A stretch of DNA of 6,977 bases from an uncultured Micrococcales bacterium (GTDB lineage Bacteria > Actinomycetota > Actinomycetes > Actinomycetales > Microbacteriaceae): the NCBI GenBank assembly GCA_903824455.1, contig CAIJWY010000036.1, positions 1 through 6,977 of the forward strand, in the 5' to 3' direction. The position numbers were made by a program, and so were the translations under genes. Each line of letters begins with the position of its first letter. The stretch's first letter is position 1. Below are positions 1-5,237 of the stretch, piece after piece. Under the pieces are notes generated by a model. It saw nothing but the letters and a program-made list of their open reading frames with translations. It was not told the DNA's origin and made no database searches.

Positions 1-1154
1 AGTTTCACCAACGCCTTCTTCTTGGTGGCGTCGGTCATCCAAGTTAGTTCCTTGATGCTCGCGCGGTAAGCCTCAACTAACCACGAAACCAATTCATCCA
101 TCTGCTCTTTGGCTGCCGGTGGGAAGTGCTTGGCAACATAGATTTCGCCAACGGCCTCGCCCAGCGAACCCTCAACCAAACCAACGGCGCGCTTCCAACG
201 GGCTCGCATCTCCGGCTGCCCGGTTAGTTTGCGACCGTAAAACTCGAAGCGGGTGTTCACAAAGTTGTGAGAAAGATAAGGCGCCATCGAGTTGATGATC
301 TCCCACTGCATCCAGAGTTTCACCGATTCAAGGTTCTCGTTGTTGAACAGTTTCGGAAGCGACTCAAAGAAGCTAGGCATCATCAAAACGACTTCGTTCA
401 GCGCCTCAGGCCTTATTTCGCAGCCGTAGGTCCATTGATTCCAGTCGAGCCCAGGGGTGAGGTCCTGTAGCGCCTGCAATGAGAAGAGGTTGTAGGTTTT
501 CTCGGCATCGCGAGAATCAACCACGTTCCAGTGGGTGGCCGCGAGCGCTGTTTCGAACGCAAGAATCTTGCCTGCTGCTTCGGCTGCCGCCGAGGTGTTG
601 AAACCAGCGTGCTCAAACATTTGAGCAACATAAGGCGCATAGGCGTCGCGAATTTCCTGGTGCTTTTCTTCACGGTAATAGGCTTCGTCGGGCAAACCTA
701 GACCGCCCTGAGCCAGGTGCGGAAGGTAGCGCTCCGGGTTGCCTGGATCGTTATCAATGTAAAGACCAAAAAAGCCGCTGATGCCCTGGCGCGAAAGTTC
801 GCCCATCAGACTAACCAGCTCCTCAATGTGCTCGGCATCGCGAATTCGCTGAAGGTCGGCAGCAATCGGAGCCACGCCAAGTTCGTCGGCCAGTTCCTCC
901 TTGAGGAACGAATTGTAAAGATCGCCAATCTGCTGGCTCACGCCTGGCTGGGGGTTTGCCGAAGCCTCTAGCAGGATGTCTCGAACCGCTTCTTCAGCGG
1001 CGTCACGAAGTTCGTGGAAAGATCCGTGAATCGCTTGATCGGCTGGGATTTCGGTCTCCCGAATCCACTTTCCGTTGGTGTGTAAATACAGGTCGTCCTG
1101 TGGTTTTACGTTTTTGTCGAAGTTGGCAAGGTCAAGGCCGGGTTTGATACTCAT
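1..1154 (-). CDS. M13 family zinc metallopeptidase (PepO/neprilysin-like), partial, N-terminal part
   Basis: The frame is open from an ATG at 1154 down to the window edge: 384 complete codons plus two bases. A typical M13 peptidase is 640-700 residues, so about 60% is present. The visible part matches the M13 N-terminal domain. It has [17 protein letters not shown] near residues 21-37 (the family N-G-x-W segment near the start), [10 protein letters not shown] at 151-160, the [16 protein letters not shown] segment at about 297-312, and the conserved stretch [20 protein letters not shown] at about 332-351. The zinc site (HExxH and downstream ExxxD) lies in the missing half, so activity cannot be judged. 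The family cleaves short peptides. There is no signal peptide or membrane anchor, suggesting a cytoplasmic or non-classically exported enzyme. The start is firm: an in-frame TGA lies two codons upstream. There is no good ribosome binding site, only a weak GAAG next to the ATG. It is divergent from trhO with a 23-bp gap. The reading frame is intact throughout. Confidence 0.93.
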   Translation of the reverse strand, partial: MSIKPGLDLANFDKNVKPQDDLYLHTNGKWIRETEIPADQAIHGSFHELRDAAEEAVRDILLEASANPQPGVSQQIGDLYNSFLKEELADELGVAPIAADLQRIRDAEHIEELVSLMGELSRQGISGFFGLYIDNDPGNPERYLPHLAQGGLGLPDEAYYREEKHQEIRDAYAPYVAQMFEHAGFNTSAAAEAAGKILAFETALAATHWNVVDSRDAEKTYNLFSLQALQDLTPGLDWNQWTYGCEIRPEALNEVVLMMPSFFESLPKLFNNENLESVKLWMQWEIINSMAPYLSHNFVNTRFEFYGRKLTGQPEMRARWKRAVGLVEGSLGEAVGEIYVAKHFPPAAKEQMDELVSWLVEAYRASIKELTWMTDATKKKALVK

Positions 1155-1177
1155 TCTTCAAGGCTACAATTCTTATC
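1143..1177 (+). promoter_or_regulatory. Candidate trhO promoter giving a leaderless mRNA
   Basis: The hexamer TACAAT (1165-1170) is one mismatch from the TATAAT -10 consensus. It ends seven bases before the GTG at 1178, which puts the predicted transcript start at about 1177-1178, on the start codon itself. A possible -35, TTTGAT (1143-1148) or TTGATA (1144-1149), lies 15-16 bp upstream, inside the first codons of the divergent peptidase gene. The nearest purine-rich motif, AAGG at 1160-1163, is 14 bases from the GTG, which is too far for normal initiation. Leaderless initiation at ATG/GTG is common in actinobacteria, so this reading is plausible but inferred. Confidence 0.55.
1161..1166 (-). 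promoter_or_regulatory. Candidate -10 element of the M13 peptidase gene (leaderless)
   Basis: On the minus strand this reads TAGCCT, which fits the relaxed actinobacterial TANNNT -10 pattern. Six bases separate it from the ATG at 1154, so transcription would begin at or next to the A of the start codon. It shares two bases (1165-1166) with the opposite-strand TACAAT of trhO. I see no convincing -35. A six-base pattern this degenerate can occur by chance. The main support is the very short gap, which leaves little other room for a promoter outside the trhO coding region. Confidence 0.35.
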
Positions 1178-2086
1178 GTGGAACTACAGAAGATAATTCT
1201 CTACTACGGATTCGCTCCAATCAGCGATCCGGAGGCCGTTAAGCTTTGGCAAAAGACTCTATGTGAGTCGCTTGGCCTAAAGGGACGAATCCTGATTTCC
1301 AAGCACGGCATCAACGGAACACTCGGGGGCGACATGTCGGCTCTCAAGAAATACGTTCGACAAACCAAGGAATTTGCTGGTTTCCGCAAAATCGATTTCA
1401 AGTGGTCTGATGGCACTGGCGAAGATTTCCCTCGCCTTCGCGTGCGAGTTCGCGATGAGCTGGTGGCTTTTGGTGTGCCAGACGAATTGGTGGTCAACGC
1501 GAAAGGCGTGGTCGGTGGCGGTAAACACCTGAAGCCTCGCGAAGTCGACCAGCTGGTTGCCGAACGCGGCGATGAGGTTTTGTTTTTCGACGGTCGCAAT
1601 TCTTGGGAAGCGAAGATTGGCAAGTTCAAGAACGCCATAGTTCCCGATGTCGACACCACTCACGGATTCATCCAAGACCTTGAGAGCGGTAAATACGACG
1701 ACATCAAAGACAAGCCGATAGTCACCTACTGCACCGGCGGTATCCGCTGTGAAGTGCTTTCGGCAATCATGATCAAACGCGGATTCAAAGAGGTCTACCA
1801 AATCGAGGGTGGAATCGTTCGCTACGGAGAATCTCAAGGCGACGAAAGCCTCTGGGAGGGTTCGCTCTACGTTTTCGACGACCGTATGAACATCAACTTC
1901 ACCGATAAAGCGAAAACCATCGGCGAATGTGAAAAGTGCGGCGGAGCAACCTCCAGATTCCGTAACTGCGCAGGTCTTTCCTGCAAAGACCTAATCCTGC
2001 TCTGTGATGACTGCGCGGAAAAGCCTGAAAACCTTGCTTGCCAGCCTGATCACACCCGCGGCAAAGCCATTACTCAGGTTGGCTAA
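1178..2086 (+). CDS. trhO: tRNA uridine(34) hydroxylase TrhO (rhodanese-like, YceA/UPF0176 family)
   Basis: 302 residues, starting at GTG. An in-frame TGA at 1145 and no other start codon in between fix this as the first possible start. The N-terminal domain (about 1-95) carries the family segment [18 protein letters not shown] (34-51). The rhodanese domain (about 120-225) has the active-site loop YCTGGIRCE (184-192), with Cys185 the expected catalytic cysteine and Cys191 the second conserved one. The C-terminus has a cysteine cluster (C251, C254, C264, C269, C276, C279, C288) that looks like a metal-binding or structural module, as is usual in this family. TrhO uses O2 to hydroxylate U34 of certain tRNAs to ho5U, the precursor of mo5U (Gram-positives) or cmo5U, which widens wobble decoding. 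The homologues are 300-350 residues, so the gene is full length. It acts in the cytoplasm. It stands as a single gene between a divergent peptidase and a convergent secreted-protein gene. Confidence 0.94.
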   Translation: MELQKIILYYGFAPISDPEAVKLWQKTLCESLGLKGRILISKHGINGTLGGDMSALKKYVRQTKEFAGFRKIDFKWSDGTGEDFPRLRVRVRDELVAFGVPDELVVNAKGVVGGGKHLKPREVDQLVAERGDEVLFFDGRNSWEAKIGKFKNAIVPDVDTTHGFIQDLESGKYDDIKDKPIVTYCTGGIRCEVLSAIMIKRGFKEVYQIEGGIVRYGESQGDESLWEGSLYVFDDRMNINFTDKAKTIGECEKCGGATSRFRNCAGLSCKDLILLCDDCAEKPENLACQPDHTRGKAITQVG

Positions 2087-2090
2087 ACAA

Positions 2091-2138
2091 CTACTTAAAA
2101 ACAGAGTGCCTCCCCGAGTTAATCGGGGAGGCACTCTG
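2091..2138 (-). terminator. Intrinsic terminator of the small secreted protein gene, possibly bidirectional
   Basis: The arms 2102-2117 and 2123-2138 are perfectly complementary over 16 bp, with a five-base loop (gttaa) and a GC-rich middle. On the minus strand the stem is followed by TTTTTAAGTA (2101 back to 2092), a normal U-tract, so it is a classical terminator for the gene ending at 2172. It begins 15 bases after the trhO stop. On the plus strand the bases after the stem (ccatcaagg) have no U-run, so termination of trhO would rest on the stem alone. Confidence 0.9.
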
Positions 2139-2161
2139 CCATCAAGGAGATCTAGGAGGAG

Positions 2162-2194
2162 ATGATTTTTGTTACTTCTTTGCTGCGGTGGTAG
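2162..2194 (+). other. Possible 10-codon ORF behind two Shine-Dalgarno-like motifs (speculative)
   Basis: On the plus strand an ATG at 2162 opens a frame of ten codons (MIFVTSLLRW) ending in TAG at 2192-2194. Upstream are AAGGAG (2144-2149) and AGGAGG (2154-2159). The spacings, 12 and 2 bases, are both outside the usual 5-9. The frame overlaps the 3' end of the minus-strand secreted-protein gene and lies just past the terminator stem, so it would be translated only if trhO transcripts read through. It may simply be the complement of a pyrimidine-rich 3' UTR. Confidence 0.12.
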
Positions 2195-2657
2195 AAACAA
2201 CCGGGGCTGCCACGGTTAGGTCTTGGCTCGAGGAAACCTTTACCAAGTCAACGGTGTAACTGCCTGGGTGCAACCCTGGAACTGAAACGGTTACGCTACC
2301 GGTGCCGGTAACTGCAACCACACGGGTGTGCTCACGAGGAGGCTTACCTGCCGGTGGGGTTGGAGCTGGTGTACCCGAAACAGCAACTGGGGCTAATTCG
2401 GTGATCACTAGCTTGTAGGTGCCACCGTCATCTGGAACGGTTACGGTGATGTTCTGAGCCACCGGAGCAACTTTGGTGCCCTTGTTCTTGCCGTGTTCAG
2501 ATCCCTTATCGTGACCATGACCCTTAGCGTGTGCTGCAACGGAAACGCTGTCTGCTTTGTGAGGTGCTGCAAGTGACGGGGTAGCGAATGCTAGGCCGGT
2601 TAGAGCAAGTGCTGAAACCGCAATTAGCGATGTCTTAGCGAATTTCTTCTTATCCAT
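2172..2657 (-). CDS. Small secreted protein with a His/Lys/Gly-rich segment, function unknown
   Basis: 161 residues from the ATG at 2657. This start is chosen over one 15 codons upstream because AAAGGA (2664-2669) sits six bases before it, and because it gives a textbook signal peptide: MDKKKFAK, a hydrophobic core to about residue 25, then TPSLA-AP with likely cleavage after Ala30. The mature protein of about 131 residues begins with a charged low-complexity stretch (about 43-62; His43, 47, 49, 55 among Lys and Gly). A beta-rich segment (69-87), a Pro/Thr-rich linker (about 96-109, TPAPTPPAGKPP) and a second beta-rich segment (112-149) follow. The second contains GLHPGSYTV (129-136), a pattern often seen in small beta-sandwich domains such as Cna-B-like or carboxypeptidase-regulatory folds. 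There are no cysteines, sortase motif or lipobox, so it is probably released or loosely held by the wall. I do not recognise the family. Metal or polyanion binding by the His/Lys stretch is speculation. It is a single gene with its own terminator. Confidence 0.82.
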   Translation of the reverse strand: MDKKKFAKTSLIAVSALALTGLAFATPSLAAPHKADSVSVAAHAKGHGHDKGSEHGKNKGTKVAPVAQNITVTVPDDGGTYKLVITELAPVAVSGTPAPTPPAGKPPREHTRVVAVTGTGSVTVSVPGLHPGSYTVDLVKVSSSQDLTVAAPVVSTTAAKK

Positions 2658-2818
2658 GTCGTGTCCTTTCGTGGGTGACAAGAACCACACTAGGAAAGCC
2701 AATTTGTAAAAGAAACGAAACTCAGGTTGCTCCTAGACTCCACACAGATAACTCACAGAAAGCCCATTGTGTCGAGTGTGGCGGTTAAACTTAAGGCTCA
2801 ATAAGGATTGGTAGAGCA
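2658..2818. promoter_or_regulatory. Divergent intergenic region between the secreted protein gene and the fhaA operon
   Basis: This 161-bp region must hold promoters in both directions. On the minus strand TAGTGT (2687-2692) fits a TANNNT -10, and TTTACA (2705-2710) resembles a -35, but their spacing of 12 bp is wrong for a single promoter. On the plus strand TAAACT (2786-2791) is the best -10, placing a start near 2797; no good -35 lies 16-18 bp before it. The motif CCACAC recurs at 2685-2690 and 2740-2745, with its inverse GTGTGG at 2776-2781. CTAGGA (2690-2695) and TCCTAG (2731-2736) are inverted copies. These could be regulator sites but are short enough to be chance. There is no tRNA or riboswitch-like fold. 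Confidence 0.4.
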
Positions 2819-3508
2819 TTGGGCTTTCTAGACAAACTTGAGAAGGGTATTGAACGGGTTGTAACCGGCGCGTTCAGTAAAACCTTTAAGTCTGAGCTTC
2901 AACCTATCGAGATTGGCTCGGCGATCCGTTCCGAAATGGACGGCAACGCATCCATCGTGAGTCGCGACCGCATCCTGGTTCCAAACAAATTTGAAGTGAC
3001 CCTTTCGGCAGCCGACTATGGCCGCATGAAACTAATATCCGAGCGGCTCAATCAGGAACTTCGCAATCAGGCTCAGGCCCACGCCAACAAGCAGGGCTAT
3101 CAGTTTGCCGGGCCGCTAACCATTTCGGTTGGCGAATCATCAAGTTTGGGAATCGGCCAGGTTTACGTAAAAGCATCAAGCCCCAATGTGGCCGCGGCCG
3201 ATGTTGAATGGTCTCCGCGGCTTGAGGTTCTCACCGACGGTTTGGTTTTTGAAATCCAAAAGGCTCGAACCTCGGTTGGGCGCGATCCAAGCGCCGACGT
3301 GCAAATTCACGACAACGGTCTAAGTCGCAAGCACTTTGAAATTATCTGGGACGGCTCCAAGGCCGGAATCCGCGACCTTGGCTCAACCAATGGCACTTTT
3401 GTCGAGGGAGTTAAGGTTCGCGAACAAGCACTCCCGGTGGATTCGATAATCAAAGCCGGCAATAAGTCATTCACTTTCAAACTGGTGGCTAAGGCGGTGG
3501 CCGGTTGA
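2819..3508 (+). CDS. fhaA: FhaA: DUF3662 and FHA domain protein of the cell-wall/Ser-Thr kinase operon
   Basis: 229 residues. The start is TTG; it yields the family N-terminus MGFLDKLEKGIERVVTGAFS and no better start is nearby. AAGGA (2803-2807) lies 11 bases upstream, a rather long spacing. Residues 1 to about 120 are the DUF3662 domain, with the conserved stretch VSRDRILVPNKFEV (47-60). Residues about 143-225 are a complete FHA domain: SVGRD (152-156, with Arg155), LSRKH (168-172), and DLGSTNGTF (186-194, with Asn191), the residues expected to bind phosphothreonine. In mycobacteria FhaA binds phosphorylated partners of PknB signalling, including the MurJ/MviN pseudokinase region, and restrains peptidoglycan synthesis. 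It acts in the cytoplasm next to the membrane. Mycobacterial FhaA is over 500 residues owing to a long disordered linker; here the linker is only about 20 residues. It is the first gene of the operon, and its stop overlaps the fhaB start. Confidence 0.93.
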   Translation: MGFLDKLEKGIERVVTGAFSKTFKSELQPIEIGSAIRSEMDGNASIVSRDRILVPNKFEVTLSAADYGRMKLISERLNQELRNQAQAHANKQGYQFAGPLTISVGESSSLGIGQVYVKASSPNVAAADVEWSPRLEVLTDGLVFEIQKARTSVGRDPSADVQIHDNGLSRKHFEIIWDGSKAGIRDLGSTNGTFVEGVKVREQALPVDSIIKAGNKSFTFKLVAKAVAG

Positions 3509-4020
3509 GTGAATTAGCACTATTCCTACTTCGCATCGGCCTGGTCGCCGTGCTCTGGATTTTTGTGTTCAGTATCATCTCGGTGATTCGCGCCGACCTT
3601 TTTGGCCAGCGGGTGGCTTCCAAAGCCGCCAGAGGCTCGGCTTCCCAGGTGGTTTCCCAGGCTTCGGTGCCAAACCCGCCGACCGGTCAGGTTCGAGTGC
3701 TTCAGGAGTCAAACGAACCAAGCAGCCGCACCGCAACCAAGCTGGTGATTACCGAAGGTGAAAACCTAGGCAGGGAGATTGCTCTAACCGGTCGAGAACT
3801 TCACATCGGTCGAGCCGTTAATAGCCAGCTAATCATCACCGACGAATACGCGTCGACCCAGCATGCCAAGTTGGTGCTAATCAACGATGAGTGGTTAATC
3901 CAGGATTTGAACTCAACTAACGGAACCTTCTTAGCCGACGTTCGAGTTGGTATTCCGGCTGTGGTGAAACTAAACACTCCGGTGAAGGTCGGTAAAACGG
4001 TCTTCGAGTTGAGGGCCTAA
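3505..4020 (+). CDS. fhaB: FhaB (FipA-type): membrane-anchored FHA domain protein
   Basis: 171 residues, starting at a TTG that overlaps the fhaA stop in TTGA, so translation is probably coupled. The start is supported by the product beginning directly with the expected membrane segment (about 5-28, LALFLLRIGLVAVLWIFVFS), followed by IRADLFG, as in actinobacterial FhaB. Residues about 36-75 form a flexible Ser/Pro/Gln-containing linker. The FHA domain (about 78-171) has LHIGRA (99-104, Arg103), YASTQHAKL (115-123, with Ser117 and His120) and DLNSTNGTF (134-142, Asn139). By family knowledge, FhaB/FipA recognises phosphorylated division and cell-wall proteins such as FtsZ in mycobacteria and couples PknA/PknB activity to septal and polar growth. 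The length matches the mycobacterial protein (about 155). The stop overlaps the pstP start in TAATG. Confidence 0.93.
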   Translation: MSELALFLLRIGLVAVLWIFVFSIISVIRADLFGQRVASKAARGSASQVVSQASVPNPPTGQVRVLQESNEPSSRTATKLVITEGENLGREIALTGRELHIGRAVNSQLIITDEYASTQHAKLVLINDEWLIQDLNSTNGTFLADVRVGIPAVVKLNTPVKVGKTVFELRA

Positions 4021-5237
4021 TGAGCATCGCGCTGATCAGTGCGGCCGAATCCAACATCGGCAAAGTTCGATCATCGAATCAAGACTCTGGTTACGCCGGT
4101 TACCGAATGTTTTTTGTGGCCGACGGCATGGGCGGGCACGCGGGTGGCGATATCGCTTCGGCAATAACCGCGCAACGCATGGCTCAAATGGATGCCGAAT
4201 ATGCCACCGCCGACGACGCCGGGGCTTCGGTGCTGGCGCGAATTTTGGAAACCAACCAACTACTGACCGAAACCGTGGCCAATCACGAATACCTGAGCGG
4301 AATGGGAACAACCTTCTCCGGGGTTGTATTCGTGGAAGATAAAGCGGTCTTGGCACACATCGGCGACTCGCGAATCTATCTCTGCCGCGATGGCGAAACG
4401 AAGCAGGTAACCACCGACCATACCTTTGTTCAGCGACTGGTTGAGATGGGTCGAATCACCGAAGACGAAGCATTGGTTCACCCGAGGCGCAACGTATTGC
4501 TGCGAGTAATCGGTGACAGCAACGAGCCACCTCAGCTCGACTTCAATGTTTTGGTCACCAAGCCGGGCGACCGCTGGATGATGTGCTCCGACGGCCTAAA
4601 CGGTTACGTTTCCGATGCCATAATCCACATGAATCTTTCGAGCGAACAGACTCCGGAAGAAGTTGTCGATGTTTTGATTGGTGAGGCTCTCGAGGCCGGA
4701 GCCCCCGACAACGTCACCGTGGTGGTAGTCGACACCGTTCCTGCGGAACTCAGCAGTGTTATCGAACGAACCGCTAAGTTTGTTGGCTCGGCGGTATCAG
4801 ACGTGGTCGTGAACGACGTGAAAACCAAATCCAAGAGCAAAGACAGCCAGGATCGCCAATTCGTGTCCGAATCCGGTGAAGACTTCAACCGCATCATCAA
4901 TGAAACCGAGCGAAGTGTGCAGTTTCGAAAGTTGCGTCAAATCGCCCTGATTTTGAGTATCGCCGGGCTAGTGGTTGTGGCGGCCTGGTTTGGTTACAGC
5001 TACACCCAAACCAAGTTCTACGTTGCGGAGTCTGGTGGGCAGGTATCCATCTACAAGGGCATCCGAGAAGAGTTGCTCGGATTCAAGTTCTCGGAAGTTT
5101 ATAAAACCACCGACCTTAGCCTTATGTCGCTTCCCGCCTATCAACAGCAACTGGTTGCCAAGACAATTTATGCCACCGACATTGCCGACGCCTACCGAAT
5201 CATCGACCGCCTGAAAGCGTCGGTGCCGGTTGAATAA
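4020..5237 (+). CDS. pstP: PstP: membrane PP2C-family Ser/Thr protein phosphatase
   Basis: 405 residues from an ATG in TAATG. The N-terminal PP2C domain (about 4-238) is complete: SSNQDSG (18-24, Asp22), VADGMGGHAGGD (33-44, metal ligands Asp35 and Gly36), GMGTTFSG (94-101), HIGDSRIYL (113-121), SDGLNGYVSD (190-199, Asp191) and PDNVTVVVVD (229-238, Asp230). These are the two-metal-site residues of the family. A charged linker (about 240-303, with KTKSKSKDSQDRQ at 268-280) leads to one membrane helix (about 307-327). The rest, about 78 residues outside the cell, contains VSIYKGIREEL and LPAYQQQLVAKTI, the conserved extracytoplasmic module of actinobacterial PstP. It dephosphorylates PknA/PknB-type kinases and their substrates, and so sets the balance of cell-wall growth and division. 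It is somewhat shorter than the usual 450-520 residues, because the Ser/Thr/Pro-rich tail is absent. It overlaps rodA by eight bases. Confidence 0.95.
   Translation: MSIALISAAESNIGKVRSSNQDSGYAGYRMFFVADGMGGHAGGDIASAITAQRMAQMDAEYATADDAGASVLARILETNQLLTETVANHEYLSGMGTTFSGVVFVEDKAVLAHIGDSRIYLCRDGETKQVTTDHTFVQRLVEMGRITEDEALVHPRRNVLLRVIGDSNEPPQLDFNVLVTKPGDRWMMCSDGLNGYVSDAIIHMNLSSEQTPEEVVDVLIGEALEAGAPDNVTVVVVDTVPAELSSVIERTAKFVGSAVSDVVVNDVKTKSKSKDSQDRQFVSESGEDFNRIINETERSVQFRKLRQIALILSIAGLVVVAAWFGYSYTQTKFYVAESGGQVSIYKGIREELLGFKFSEVYKTTDLSLMSLPAYQQQLVAKTIYATDIADAYRIIDRLKASVPVE

Noticed and set aside
267..971. Open frames on the plus strand at 267-470 and 717-971, and a minus-strand frame at 413-673
   Set aside because: They overlap the M13 peptidase coding frame, which is continuous from 1154 to 1 and shows family motifs. 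The products are low-complexity and basic, typical of shadow frames.
1277..1837. Open frame of 186 codons on the minus strand inside trhO, and another at 1204-1659
   Set aside because: Both lie wholly antisense to trhO, whose protein has clear family motifs throughout. The antisense products have no recognisable domain and no ribosome binding site.
2658..2702. Upstream ATG extending the secreted protein by 15 residues (MAFLVWFLSPTKGHD)
   Set aside because: The ATG at 2657 has AAAGGA at ideal spacing and gives a standard signal peptide; the extension would put a second hydrophobic patch before the lysine-rich n-region and has no comparable ribosome site.
2685..2781. CCACAC/GTGTGG repeats and CTAGGA/TCCTAG inverted copies as an operator or attachment site
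   Set aside because: Six-base matches with irregular spacing are expected by chance in a 160-bp region; there is no extended symmetry or flanking mobile-element gene. Kept only as a remark in the intergenic entry.
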